A stretch of 64,000 bases of DNA from an uncultured Pelagibacteraceae bacterium. GTDB taxonomy: Bacteria; Pseudomonadota; Alphaproteobacteria; Pelagibacterales; Pelagibacteraceae. The translations under genes and the position numbers were made by a program. Numbering within the stretch: position 1 is the stretch's first letter; each line of letters starts with the position of its first letter. The stretch lies in assembly GCA_902615045.1 (NCBI GenBank), contig CACMNP010000001.1, forward strand, positions 181,705 through 245,704. Direction: 5' to 3'. Of the stretch, positions 32,549 to 42,452 are shown piece after piece. The notes beneath the pieces were generated by a model, which worked only from the letters and a program-made list of their open reading frames with translations, was not told where the DNA came from and did no database searches.

Positions 32549-33538
32549 ATGGTGACAAAAAATTCAAATCTTTCTCTATATCTTAGAATAATCAGTTATT
32601 CAGTTTTAGCTTTTACTTTAGCATTTCTTATAAATAATGTTTTAACAGTTTGGAGTGATTGGCCAGGAATAAAAAAAATTTTTTCACATCATGAGATGTT
32701 TGGATATAAGAAAAAAGCTCTAGAGGGATCTGATTTAAATTATGGTTATATGCAAATTGGATTGTATTTGATTTGTATTGCTGCAGTCGTTTTTTATGTT
32801 TTTAAAACATATAGCCAAACTTTGGAGCAAGATTCAAAAATTTTATCAAGATTTTCAGCATATCTTGTTAGATCATCATTTTGGGCAGTATTTTTAGTTG
32901 GCGTAGCTGACTTTGTTATATCTTTTATGGTTGTTGAAAGATTATGGGAAGCAATCTTCAGTCCTGAAGTAAAAGCATTGATGGTTAAAGCCCCTGTAAG
33001 AATTACTTATATTCACTTTCCAATAATATTAATTTCTTTCGTGATTGGATATTTTACAAAATCAGTTGGTTTTATTTGGCTAGCTGTATTGGTTGTAGTA
33101 AGTGAATTCGTAATTGTATTATCAAGATTTATATTTTCATACGAACAAGCATTTCAAGGCGATCTAGTTAGATTTTGGTATGCTGCACTTTATTTGTTTG
33201 CTAGTGCATACGCATTAATTCATGAAGGGCACGTAAGAGTTGATGTACTCTATTCTTCTTTTAGTGAAAAAAAGAAGGCATGGACAAATATGGTTGGATC
33301 GGCAGTTCTAGGAGTACCACTTACATTAATAGTTATATTTTTAGGTCTAAACGGAAAAGCCAGCATTATAAATGGTCCTGTTGTAGCTTTTGAAGTTACG
33401 CAACAAGGATCTAATGGTCTCTATCTTTTATATTTGATGGCTGTTTATCTAGCTGTTTTTGCTGTTACGATGTTAATTCAATTTACTAGCTATTTTATGG
33501 AAAGTAGTCACAAAATTTTAAAAGGTGTCAAAAATTAA
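32549..33538 (+). CDS. TRAP transporter small permease (DctQ-type), enlarged
   Basis: A 329-residue membrane protein; ordinary DctQ subunits are roughly 160-200 residues. The C-terminal two-thirds holds the DctQ core with LFASAYALIHEGHVRVDVLYSSFSEKKKAW, the conserved region before the last helices. An extra N-terminal part (residues 1 to about 130) carries two or more helices and a hydrophilic WSDWPGIKKIFSHHEMFGYKKKALEG segment. It works with the large permease encoded 3 bp downstream to move the TakP ligand with sodium. The enlargement matches the enlarged partner. Confidence 0.85.
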   Translation: MVTKNSNLSLYLRIISYSVLAFTLAFLINNVLTVWSDWPGIKKIFSHHEMFGYKKKALEGSDLNYGYMQIGLYLICIAAVVFYVFKTYSQTLEQDSKILSRFSAYLVRSSFWAVFLVGVADFVISFMVVERLWEAIFSPEVKALMVKAPVRITYIHFPIILISFVIGYFTKSVGFIWLAVLVVVSEFVIVLSRFIFSYEQAFQGDLVRFWYAALYLFASAYALIHEGHVRVDVLYSSFSEKKKAWTNMVGSAVLGVPLTLIVIFLGLNGKASIINGPVVAFEVTQQGSNGLYLLYLMAVYLAVFAVTMLIQFTSYFMESSHKILKGVKN

Positions 33539-33541
33539 ATT

Positions 33542-36205
33542 ATGGAAACATTCTTTTTAGCTGTTCTAGTTGTGATAATGATTGTTGCTCTTGCATCGGG
33601 TTACCCTGTTGCTTTTGCACTACCTGGTTCAGCTATAATTGCAATTGGTTTAGCCGCATTTTTTGGCTACATATTCGAGGGAGACTCCAGTGCTTTTTTT
33701 GCTGTAGATGGACCTATAGAATGGCTCGTTGCTGGTATTACAAATTTTAGGAGTAATTACTGGGATGTAGAAACAGATACTTTGATCGCAATTCCTTTAT
33801 TTATTTTCATGGGAATTATGCTTCAAAAATCAAAAATTGCCGAAGACTTATTAATAACAATGGGCCAATTATTTGGACCAATTCCTGGTGGTTTAGGAAT
33901 TTCAGTTATATTTGTTGGAGCTCTATTAGCAGCAACGACTGGTATCGTTGGAGCAACTGTAATTGCAATGGGACTAATTTCGTTACCAACAATGTTAAAT
34001 AACAAGTATGACAGACAACTTGCTAGTGGAATAGTTTGTTCATCAGGAACATTAGGTCAAATTATTCCTCCATCAATTGTTTTAATTATTATTGCTGACC
34101 AGTTGGCAAGTGCATCTGATGTTGCAAACAACTTAAGACAAAATGATTATAAAGCCTTAACTGGTGAATTTAATATGCCAGGTGAATTTAGAGTAGGTTC
34201 ATCAAGTGCAGGTGATATGTTCTTAGGAGCACTTTTACCAGGTCTTGTTTTAGTTGCTCTTTATATGATCTATGTGTTTATTTTTGCTAGAATAAAGAAA
34301 GGTGTTGCACCACCAGTTCCATTTAAAGGAAATTTTGATTTAAAATTTTGGTTAAGAGTAGTTGTAATTATCATACCACCACTTGCATTAATATTTGCTG
34401 TATTAGGTTCAATTTTAATGGGTATTGCTACTGTAAACCAAGCAGGTTCAATTGGAGCAATTGGTGCCACTTTGATGGCTGGTTATAGATTATATGAAGG
34501 AAAGAAAAGTGCTTTCTATCCTTTAATTTTAATTATTGGATCTCTAATTCCAATTACATTCTTTGCATCAAATTATGAATTAAATGTAAAAAATTTGGAG
34601 GAAAGAGATTTAAGTGCAATCTTTATAACCGCTTTCTTTGTAGTTATACTTGTATACGGAATAGGTTGGAGTTTTTGGAGAACTTTTAAAACAGAAAATG
34701 TTTTAAAAGAAGTTGTAACAGAAACTTGTGTGACTACTTCAATGGTATTTATTATCCTTTTAGGAGCAGCAATGCTTACTTCAGGATTTAGAGCTTTTGG
34801 GGGAGAAGAATTAGTAAGAGACTTTTTACAAGATTTACCGGGTGGTTTTTGGACACAATTTGTTGTTGTGATGATTGTAATTTTCTTGCTAGGATTTTTC
34901 TTAGACTTTATTGAAATTGCAGTTGTTGTTGTTCCAATAATTGCACCAATATTATTAGCTGAAACAGGGGCTAACGTCACAGCCGTTTGGTTGGGAGTTA
35001 TGATTGGTGTTAACTTGCAGACTTCCTTCTTAACGCCGCCATTTGGATTTGCACTCTTTTATTTGAAAGGTGTAGCACCTAAAATTGTTAAAACACTTGA
35101 TATTTGGAAAGGTGTTGTGCCTTTTATAATTCTTCAGCTTATAGGATTGGGAATAGTCGGTGCATACCCTAGCTTAGTAAATTATCTACCAAATAGAGTA
35201 TATTTAACTTCGAATGTTGCTCCTCCACCAATGAATCCTAAATTACAGTACTGTTTGCAAGAGTACAAATTTGCAAGATTTGATTCAAACGGTGAGACAA
35301 TTAAAAATGCAATATTAAAATTCCAATCTGAGGCTCCAACTAATCTGCCAGATGATAAAATGGAAATTTTAGAAGATCATTTTGATAGTGCACTAGGAAC
35401 TTTTGCTCTAGTCGATAAATTAAAAAAAGTTGAGGTCGAATACAATGCATATGCTGTTGATTATAGGGATCTGCATTTCACTGTTAGAAAGAAGCAAAAG
35501 AAAATACTTAAATTAAATAAAAAAATAGAAAAATATAAAGCAGAGATTAGAAATTTAGATGATGACGAATTAGATGAGAAAAACAAACTAGAATTAAGAA
35601 TTGAGGATGTAAAACTTGAAATTGAGGAAATTCAAAACTCAATTCCAGATACTTGGCAAGCTAAGAATTCAGAATTCGACAAAATAAATAAAGCTAAAAA
35701 TACAACAACAAAAAGATATAGAAAGAATGTAGATGAAGCCTACGATCTACTTGATCAGTTCGCAATGTTCATAAACGATGGAGTAAAACTTCAAGAAGTA
35801 TCAAAAGATATTAAACAGTTAGATTATTTTATAGCTATGGAAAGCAATACAAAAGTATATGAAAGATCAGTTACAATTATGGATGGATTGTTTGACAAGT
35901 TGAGTGAGATCTCTGGAATGGATGAATTTTTAAATAGTGTAGATGATTTATTATCAATGGTAGACTCAGACGAACTTGATCCAATGGCGATTAGAACAAA
36001 ATCAAAAGAAGTTGTTGAGTTATTCAATAAAGAAGTTAGCTGGAGAGCAAATGCTAAAGAAAACTTAATGCCAAAACTTGAGGAATATAATAATGCAATC
36101 AAAGAAACAATCGGACTAAGGTTGCAGTCTAAACTAACAAAAGAGCAAGCTATCTATGTATCTAAATGTAATTCAATACATAGAGATATTTCACTAAATT
36201 TTTAA
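33542..36205 (+). CDS. TRAP transporter large permease (DctM-type) with long hydrophilic C-terminal tail
   Basis: An 887-residue protein, about twice the usual DctM length. Residues 1 to about 560 hold the membrane part, with DctM motifs such as ALLAATTGIVGATVIAMGLIS, GTLGQIIPPSIVLIIIADQ, LGFFLDFIEIAVVVVPI and GVNLQTSFLTPPFGFALFYLKG. Residues about 566-887 are hydrophilic, with a heptad-rich coiled coil near 645-715 (KQKKILKLNKKIEKYKAEI), and resemble nothing I know. The tail probably faces the cytoplasm. It ends in a 4-bp overlap with the convergent PanE-like gene. Confidence 0.88.
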   Translation: METFFLAVLVVIMIVALASGYPVAFALPGSAIIAIGLAAFFGYIFEGDSSAFFAVDGPIEWLVAGITNFRSNYWDVETDTLIAIPLFIFMGIMLQKSKIAEDLLITMGQLFGPIPGGLGISVIFVGALLAATTGIVGATVIAMGLISLPTMLNNKYDRQLASGIVCSSGTLGQIIPPSIVLIIIADQLASASDVANNLRQNDYKALTGEFNMPGEFRVGSSSAGDMFLGALLPGLVLVALYMIYVFIFARIKKGVAPPVPFKGNFDLKFWLRVVVIIIPPLALIFAVLGSILMGIATVNQAGSIGAIGATLMAGYRLYEGKKSAFYPLILIIGSLIPITFFASNYELNVKNLEERDLSAIFITAFFVVILVYGIGWSFWRTFKTENVLKEVVTETCVTTSMVFIILLGAAMLTSGFRAFGGEELVRDFLQDLPGGFWTQFVVVMIVIFLLGFFLDFIEIAVVVVPIIAPILLAETGANVTAVWLGVMIGVNLQTSFLTPPFGFALFYLKGVAPKIVKTLDIWKGVVPFIILQLIGLGIVGAYPSLVNYLPNRVYLTSNVAPPPMNPKLQYCLQEYKFARFDSNGETIKNAILKFQSEAPTNLPDDKMEILEDHFDSALGTFALVDKLKKVEVEYNAYAVDYRDLHFTVRKKQKKILKLNKKIEKYKAEIRNLDDDELDEKNKLELRIEDVKLEIEEIQNSIPDTWQAKNSEFDKINKAKNTTTKRYRKNVDEAYDLLDQFAMFINDGVKLQEVSKDIKQLDYFIAMESNTKVYERSVTIMDGLFDKLSEISGMDEFLNSVDDLLSMVDSDELDPMAIRTKSKEVVELFNKEVSWRANAKENLMPKLEEYNNAIKETIGLRLQSKLTKEQAIYVSKCNSIHRDISLNF

Positions 36206-37221
36206 ACTGTTAATTTATCAATTAATTCTGATCTTGTATAAAGACCCAAGTCTTCTGCCTTGGACTTTAATTTTTCATTAATCTCTTTTAATTTTGGAAC
36301 ATTTAAATCAAGCTTATTTGCAATTTCTATAATTGAACCAATTATTGGATCTATTTCTAATGGTTTACCAGCATTTAAATCTTGAGCGGTCGAAGGTCTA
36401 TGTCCTATAATTGAGACTCCACCCTTAATTCGATCCTCAATTGATATATTGAATTTAATTCCGATTTTTTCTCCAACTTGTTGGCACTCCTGCATTAAAT
36501 CTTTTATTAAATTGTAAGTTTCAGGATCATTACCCATTTCATCCATAGTTTTATTTGTTAGAGCACTTACTGGGTTGAATGAACAATTCCCCCATAGTTT
36601 CACCCAAATTTCGTCTCTTAAATTTTTCTTCTGAGGAGCTTTTAAACCGCCTTCTATGAATAAACTTGAAATTATTTTTAGTCTTTCTGATCTGGTTCCA
36701 TCTGGTTCACCTAAAGAAAATCGTTCACCATTACCATTATGTTTAATAACACCTGGCTCTAATATCTGACAAGCTGGATAAACTACACAACCAATTGCTC
36801 TTTCAGGTCCTAGAGTTTGCCATATTTTTCCACCTGGATCCACACTTTCAACTATTTGATTGTCTAATTTGGTACCCGTATTAGCTTTATGAAAGTACCA
36901 CCAAGGTAATCCATTAATGGCGCATATAATTGAAGTTTTTTTACCCATAATTGGTTTTAAGCTTTCTGAAATTTTACTAATAGCGTTAGCTTTTACAGAA
37001 ATAATTATGAAATCTTGTTCATCCAAATCTTTAGGATTGTCAGTTACATCAAATTTATAATTAACTTTATTATCATCTCTTATAAAAGTTAATCCATTTT
37101 GCTCTATTGCTTTCTTATGTTCTCCTCTAGCAATTAAAGAGACTTGTGCATTTGTTTTTTTTAGACTCGTAGCAATAAATCCACCAATAGACCCCGCTCC
37201 AAATATACATATTTTAGTCAT
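36202..37221 (-). CDS. 2-dehydropantoate 2-reductase family protein (ApbA/PanE-like)
   Basis: A 339-residue NADPH-dependent reductase. The Rossmann motif ICIFGAGSIGGFIATSL is at the N-terminus, VKANAISK follows, and the C-terminal domain has KLWGNCSFNPVSALT, with the catalytic Lys, and a GHRPSTAQDLNAGKPLEIDPI block. The latter is typical for PanE-like proteins that act on ketopantoate or related 2-oxoacids. No other pantothenate gene is nearby. The start shares one base with the stop of the upstream acyl-CoA synthetase gene (TGATG), so the two are coupled. Confidence 0.82.
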   Translation of the reverse strand: MTKICIFGAGSIGGFIATSLKKTNAQVSLIARGEHKKAIEQNGLTFIRDDNKVNYKFDVTDNPKDLDEQDFIIISVKANAISKISESLKPIMGKKTSIICAINGLPWWYFHKANTGTKLDNQIVESVDPGGKIWQTLGPERAIGCVVYPACQILEPGVIKHNGNGERFSLGEPDGTRSERLKIISSLFIEGGLKAPQKKNLRDEIWVKLWGNCSFNPVSALTNKTMDEMGNDPETYNLIKDLMQECQQVGEKIGIKFNISIEDRIKGGVSIIGHRPSTAQDLNAGKPLEIDPIIGSIIEIANKLDLNVPKLKEINEKLKSKAEDLGLYTRSELIDKLTV

Positions 37222-38729
37222 CAGTTCACTAATCCAAACTTTTTAGCTAAAGTATTTCTTTGTAGTTTACCTGTTGCACCTTTAGGAATTTCATTTACAA
37301 AAAATATTTTCTTTGGAATTTTAAATTTTGCAAGTTTTTCATTTGCATAATTTTTTATATCATCTTCAGTACACTTCATGCCCTCTTTTATGATTATTGC
37401 AGTAGCTATATCTTCCCCAAGCATTTTATCTTCATATCCAAAGCAAACAGCTTGCTCAATATTTGGATGATCCATAAGAATATTATCGACTTCTAAAGGT
37501 GAAATCTTTTCGCCACCTTTATTTATTATTTCCTTTAATCTTCCAGAGATTTTTAGATAACCATCTTTATCAAAATATCCCTGATCTCCTGTTCTAAACC
37601 AACCATTTGAAAAGCTATTTTTATTTGCATTTGGATTATTTTCATATCCGGAAGTAACATTTTCACCCCTAATGCAAACCTCTCCCTCTTCTCCTTGATT
37701 TAAAATCTTGTTATTAGTATCCATAATACAAACTTCTGGCCCAGCAGGAATTCCTACAAATCCAGGTTTTTGGGAATTAGGCGGTAAAGGATTTGAGGTC
37801 ATTTGATGAGTAGCTTCCGTCATCCCATATGCTTCTATTACTGGACAATTAAATACCTCATTTAATTTTTCAAATACAGCTGGAGGTAGAGATGCTGATG
37901 ATGATCTTAAAAATCTAAGATTTAATTGTTTAGCAGTTTCTAGATTTTTATCTGCTCTCATCAATATTGCTTGATGCATTGTTGGTACTCCAGAATACCA
38001 AGTTATTTTCTCTCTTTTTGCATTATCTAAAAATTTTAATGCATTAAATCCACTACTTGCACATACAGATGCCCCTACCTTCATAGATGCTGCAAGAACT
38101 GCAATTAAGCCATGTATGTGAAATAATGGCATAATATTTAGACAATGATCTTTATCAGTTAAATTAAGACTTTTGGAGATATTATCTGCCGAAGAAAAAA
38201 TATTTTTATTTGTTAATGGAACAATCTTAGGTCTTGATGTAGTGCCCGAAGTATGCAGCACAAGAGCTTCATGATCTTCACCTGGCAAAACATAATCACT
38301 GCTTTTTTCAAAAAGATTGAAATCTCCGCTTAAATTATTTTCGTCTGATTTTATTTCGCAAACAGGAATTTTTAATTTATTTGCGACTTCTACTACTGGA
38401 TTTTTAGAATTTTTCTCTACAATCACTATCTTTGGCTTTAAATCCTCTAGGTAAAATTCGAATTCTTCAGACTTATAGTTAGGGTTTAAAGGTGCAGCAG
38501 ACATGTAGCTTGAAATCGCCAAAAAACTAGTTGCCATGTAAGGACCGTTTGGCAAAACTATTGCTGCACGATCTTTATTATTAATACCATTACCTGATAA
38601 TTGTTTTGAAATTCTTTCTATTAATGATTTTAAATCAAGAAATTTTAGTGGAGAACTGCTTTCAGATGTTATTGCAATTCGATTATCATTTTGTGATTCT
38701 ATAATATTCCTAACAATTCTAGAGTTCAT
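37221..38729 (-). CDS. AMP-forming acyl-CoA synthetase, AAE3/oxalyl-CoA synthetase-like
   Basis: A 502-residue adenylate-forming enzyme. The P-loop region is LHTSGTTSRPKIVPLTNKN, a form typical of the AAE3/oxalate-CoA ligase subgroup. Further motifs are EAYGMTEATHQM, GWFRTGDQGYFDKDGYL, and the C-terminal Lys motif GATGKLQRN. It activates a carboxylate to its CoA ester; oxalate or a small dicarboxylate is a guess from the subgroup. It lies between the gamma-glutamyltransferase and PanE-like genes with 5-bp spacing and a 1-bp overlap. Confidence 0.87.
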   Translation of the reverse strand: MNSRIVRNIIESQNDNRIAITSESSSPLKFLDLKSLIERISKQLSGNGINNKDRAAIVLPNGPYMATSFLAISSYMSAAPLNPNYKSEEFEFYLEDLKPKIVIVEKNSKNPVVEVANKLKIPVCEIKSDENNLSGDFNLFEKSSDYVLPGEDHEALVLHTSGTTSRPKIVPLTNKNIFSSADNISKSLNLTDKDHCLNIMPLFHIHGLIAVLAASMKVGASVCASSGFNALKFLDNAKREKITWYSGVPTMHQAILMRADKNLETAKQLNLRFLRSSSASLPPAVFEKLNEVFNCPVIEAYGMTEATHQMTSNPLPPNSQKPGFVGIPAGPEVCIMDTNNKILNQGEEGEVCIRGENVTSGYENNPNANKNSFSNGWFRTGDQGYFDKDGYLKISGRLKEIINKGGEKISPLEVDNILMDHPNIEQAVCFGYEDKMLGEDIATAIIIKEGMKCTEDDIKNYANEKLAKFKIPKKIFFVNEIPKGATGKLQRNTLAKKFGLVN

Positions 38730-38734
38730 TTAAA

Positions 38735-40318
38735 TTAATAACCTTTTGCGTATCCATCTTTTCTTGGATCTGAACCGCCAACTAAATTTCCTTTTTTTCT
38801 ATCTATTCGAATTGCTTGTCCACCTCCATGAGTACCATCTATATACTCAACATTATGACCTACTTCTTTTAAATTATTAAAAATTTTTTCATCAATACTT
38901 TTCTCTAATTTATAAATTTTATTGAAATGGAAGGCTCTAGGAAATGAAATGGCTTGTTGAGGAGTTAAGTTATAATCAATAATGCTATTTAAAACATGAA
39001 CTTGTCCTACAGGTTGATATTGTCCTCCCATTACTCCATAAGATAATTCACATTCTCCTTTGTTGTTCATAACTATTCCAGGAATTATAGTATGTAGTGG
39101 TCTTTTTAATCCTTGAATACAATTAGGATGACCTTCTTCAACTCTAAAATTAGTTCCTCTATTGTGAAGAACCACTCCAGATTTATCACCTGTTATTCCA
39201 GATCCAAAAGCATAGCAAACAGAATTTATTATTGAAACTACATTTAAATCTCTGTCTACTACACTTAAATAAACTGTTTCAGGATGGTTTGGAATATTTA
39301 GATCTCCTACATCTGCGCAGCCATTAATAGATATATTTTTTGAGATATTATCAATGTTTTGTTCACTTAATATTTTTTTTAAATCTAAATCTACAAATTC
39401 TGGATCACCAATATTTTCCTCTTTAAGTTTATAAGCCTGCTTTGTAACTTCCGCTTCTAGATGGAATCTTTCAAATGAATTCACATCATATTTTTCAATA
39501 CCTAACTTTTCTAATAATTTCATCATTACTAAAACTGTTATTCCAGGTCCACTCGGGGGACATTGATGAATGATAATATCTCTATATCTATCTGATAAAG
39601 TGTCTGATTTAATAGTTTTTTGCTTATGGAAATCTTCAATTGTATGTAAGCCCCCAAACTCTTTTAAAGTTTTAACTAAATCTTCAGCAATTGATCCTTC
39701 ATAAAATTCTTTAACTCCATTTTTTGAAATTTTTTCGAGAGTCTCTCCAAGTGCAGGATTTTTATTTACCTCATTAAATTGATAACTTTTACCATTATTT
39801 AGCATATGTTTTCTAGAATATGGGTTATCGTTTAATTTATTAAATACGTTGCTCCAGGCGTTAGCAACAACTTTAGTCACTTTAAAACCATTCTTTGCAA
39901 TATCTATACCTTTATGAAACAATTCCTCAAAATCGAGTTTTCCAAAATCATTATGAATTGAATTCCAAGCATCTAATGCACCAGGAATAGTTACAGCGTG
40001 AGGACTTGTTAGACCAATTTTATCTATATTCTTTTCCTTGAAATAATCAAAATTTGCTTTAGCTGGAGCAATACCTGATCCATTATATGAAACAGGGTCT
40101 TTGCCATTCATTTTTATTATTGCAAAACAATCTCCACCTATACTTGTGGCATTAGGCTCTGCAACAGAGAGAACAACAGAAGCTGCAATAGCTGCATCCA
40201 CTGCATTTCCACCTTTTTGCAATATTCTAAGAGCTTCTTCTGTAGCTATTGGATGTGATGTTGCAGCCATACCATTTGAAGAAATGGCATCTTTATCTTT
40301 TGTTGAATGATTATTCAT
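38735..40318 (-). CDS. Gamma-glutamyltransferase family protein
   Basis: A 527-residue Ntn-hydrolase of the GGT family. N-terminal GMAATSHPIATEEALRIL and GGNAVDAAIAAS, substrate-binding PSGPGITVLVMM, and the predicted autocleavage site before Thr348 in HPETVYLSVVD are visible; the usual TTH triad reads TVY. C-terminal GVMGGQYQPVGQVHVL and GGSDPRKDGYAKGY complete the family pattern. There is no signal peptide, so it should be cytoplasmic. GGT relatives cleave gamma-glutamyl amides or act as acylases, and the substrate is open. It is the first gene of a three-gene minus-strand operon, only 30 bp from the divergent MFS gene. Confidence 0.88.
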   Translation of the reverse strand: MNNHSTKDKDAISSNGMAATSHPIATEEALRILQKGGNAVDAAIAASVVLSVAEPNATSIGGDCFAIIKMNGKDPVSYNGSGIAPAKANFDYFKEKNIDKIGLTSPHAVTIPGALDAWNSIHNDFGKLDFEELFHKGIDIAKNGFKVTKVVANAWSNVFNKLNDNPYSRKHMLNNGKSYQFNEVNKNPALGETLEKISKNGVKEFYEGSIAEDLVKTLKEFGGLHTIEDFHKQKTIKSDTLSDRYRDIIIHQCPPSGPGITVLVMMKLLEKLGIEKYDVNSFERFHLEAEVTKQAYKLKEENIGDPEFVDLDLKKILSEQNIDNISKNISINGCADVGDLNIPNHPETVYLSVVDRDLNVVSIINSVCYAFGSGITGDKSGVVLHNRGTNFRVEEGHPNCIQGLKRPLHTIIPGIVMNNKGECELSYGVMGGQYQPVGQVHVLNSIIDYNLTPQQAISFPRAFHFNKIYKLEKSIDEKIFNNLKEVGHNVEYIDGTHGGGQAIRIDRKKGNLVGGSDPRKDGYAKGY

Positions 40319-40348
40319 AATAGAACTGTAATTTCATAAAAAATATAA

Positions 40349-41557
40349 ATGATCAATAAAATAAATAAAAGTATTCTAATTTTTTCTGTATTTGCCTTTG
40401 GCTTTTTTATATCAAATTTACTGAGATCAATTACCGCAACATTAACACCTGCTCTTTCAACTGAATTCAATTTAAGTGCCGCAAATCTTGGACTTTTAGC
40501 TGGAGGATATTTTCTAGGGTTTTCGCTCATGCAAATTCCTACTGGTATGTTATTAGATAGATTCGGTCCAAAAAAAGTTATCGGATATTTATTAATCATT
40601 GCTCTTATTGGAACTATTTCATTTGCTTTTGCTAAAAGTTTTGCAGGTTTATTAATTTCTAGAATTTTCATTGGTGTAGGTGTTGCTGCTTGTTTAATGG
40701 GTCCTTTAACTGGCTACAGAGTATGGTTTGAAGAAAAATATCAACAACGTGCAAATTCATGGATGTTGATGGTTGCAAATTTTGGATTTGTTGCATCAAC
40801 TCTACCAGTTCAAATTTTATTACCAATAATTGGTTGGCGATCTATTTTTTTAATTATAGCCTCTTTAATTTTGATAAGCATAATATTAATATCAATTTTA
40901 ATACCTTCGTGGGAAACTAAGAGGGATGAAGACCAAAATAATAATCTTCAAAACCTTTCCCACATATGGAAAAATAAATTCTTTATAAGCTTAGTACCGC
41001 TTGCATTTTTTAATTATGGAGGTGTTCAAGCAATACAAACATTGTGGGCTGGCCCATGGATGCTAAATGTAACGGGTTATGATGCAATACAAAGTGCGAC
41101 AGGTTTATTTTGGATAAATGTAACTATGCTTTTTTCTTTTTTAATATGGGGATATTTTTTGCCAAAACTATCTTCCAAGGGAATTGACAGTATGAGAATT
41201 GTAAAATTTACACTTCCTGTAAGTTATATAATTTTATTTTTAATAGTCATAATGGGAGACAAAGCTGGTGCAACCATGTTCACTCTTTATATTTTATCAT
41301 CAATAGTAATTTCTTTAACCCAACCAGCAATAGCATTAAATTTTCCTACTAAACTAGCAGGAAAATCTTTAACTTCATTCAATGTATTTTTATTTTCTGG
41401 TACTTTTTTTGTACAATGGATAATTGGTTTAATAATAGATTTTTCCAGAAATTTAGGTGCTACTATTACAATGAGCTATCAAATTTCTTTTTCAATTTTT
41501 TTATTTTTATGCATTTTAAGTTACTTATTTTTTTTAATATTAAATAAAAATGAATAA
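40349..41557 (+). CDS. Major facilitator superfamily transporter
   Basis: A 402-residue protein with about 12 hydrophobic helices. The loop 2-3 MFS signature is MQIPTGMLLDRFGPKKVIGY, and GVGVAACLMGPLTGYRVWF is in helix 4 to 5. The substrate is unknown. It is divergent from the GGT operon with a 30-bp spacer, so joint regulation with the GGT, acyl-CoA synthetase and PanE genes is possible. Its end overlaps the DMT transporter by 8 bp. Confidence 0.88.
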   Translation: MINKINKSILIFSVFAFGFFISNLLRSITATLTPALSTEFNLSAANLGLLAGGYFLGFSLMQIPTGMLLDRFGPKKVIGYLLIIALIGTISFAFAKSFAGLLISRIFIGVGVAACLMGPLTGYRVWFEEKYQQRANSWMLMVANFGFVASTLPVQILLPIIGWRSIFLIIASLILISIILISILIPSWETKRDEDQNNNLQNLSHIWKNKFFISLVPLAFFNYGGVQAIQTLWAGPWMLNVTGYDAIQSATGLFWINVTMLFSFLIWGYFLPKLSSKGIDSMRIVKFTLPVSYIILFLIVIMGDKAGATMFTLYILSSIVISLTQPAIALNFPTKLAGKSLTSFNVFLFSGTFFVQWIIGLIIDFSRNLGATITMSYQISFSIFLFLCILSYLFFLILNKNE

Positions 41558-42452
41558 AAATTTTATCGGATATTTTCTATTATTATTTCAGCCACTTTTT
41601 ATGGCTAGTAATTTAATTGTAGCAAGAGGTGGTGTTGATGATGTTCCTCCCATATCTTTATCTTTTTGGAGATGGTTTATTTTTTTTATTATTTTATTCG
41701 TCCTAAATTATAAGTATTTAGTTGAAAATTTTCAGACTATTAAAAAAGAGAGTAAAAGAAGTTTTTTTCTAGGTTTGATGGGGTGTGGTGTTTGTGGAAT
41801 ATTTCCATATATGGCTGGTTCATCTACAACCATTGTTAATATGGGAATTCTTTATACTTCTTCACCAATATTTATAATTTTAATCTCATATTTTTTTTTT
41901 AAAGATAAGATAAATATTTTTCAATTTATTGGTTTACTTTTTTGTCTAGTTGGAGTGTTTGCTGTAATTTTAAAGGGCGATATCAATTTACTTCTTGAAT
42001 TAAAATTTGCTTCTGGAGATTTTTGGATGTTAGGAGCAGCATTAGGCTGGGCGATTTATACAGTTACGCTTTTTCAATGGAATTCAGAACTTAATTTCTT
42101 TCCAAGACTAACAATTATATCTTTCTTTGGTTTTTTATCAATTTTGCCTTTTTATTTTATAGAGCATATTTATTTTGAAAAAACTTTATTCAATGAAGAA
42201 TTTTATTATTGGATTTTGTTTGCAGCAATTTCTCCAGGTATAATTGCTTTCTCACTATACACATTAACTATTAAATACTTAGGACCATCAACAACCGGTT
42301 TCACACTATACCTCTACACAATTTATGGAGCTTTTTATGGAATAATATTTTTTTCTGAGATTTTGGAGAATTATCATTTAATAGGTACCATATTTGTATT
42401 TTTTGGTATTTATTTGGTAAGAAGAAAAAGTAAAAATGAAATTAAAGCCTAA
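41550..42452 (+). CDS. DMT superfamily (EamA) transporter
   Basis: A 300-residue membrane protein with ten predicted helices in two EamA repeats. Visible are SLSFWRWFIFFIILF, MGILYTSSPIFIILISYFFFKDK in repeat 1, and LGPSTTGFTLYLYTIYGAFYGIIFFSE in repeat 2. It is probably an exporter of amino acids or other metabolites; the substrate is unknown. Overlaps of 8 bp upstream and 17 bp downstream place it in a tight three-gene unit. Confidence 0.87.
   Translation: MNKNFIGYFLLLFQPLFMASNLIVARGGVDDVPPISLSFWRWFIFFIILFVLNYKYLVENFQTIKKESKRSFFLGLMGCGVCGIFPYMAGSSTTIVNMGILYTSSPIFIILISYFFFKDKINIFQFIGLLFCLVGVFAVILKGDINLLLELKFASGDFWMLGAALGWAIYTVTLFQWNSELNFFPRLTIISFFGFLSILPFYFIEHIYFEKTLFNEEFYYWILFAAISPGIIAFSLYTLTIKYLGPSTTGFTLYLYTIYGAFYGIIFFSEILENYHLIGTIFVFFGIYLVRRKSKNEIKA

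Noticed and set aside
34573..34980. 135-residue minus-strand frame within the TRAP permease gene
   Set aside because: Thr/Ile/Lys-rich shadow of membrane-helix codons; no start context or homology pattern.
40315..40671. 118-residue minus-strand frame opposite the MFS gene
   Set aside because: Covered by MFS coding sequence and lacks family features; ggt starts at its end on the same strand.
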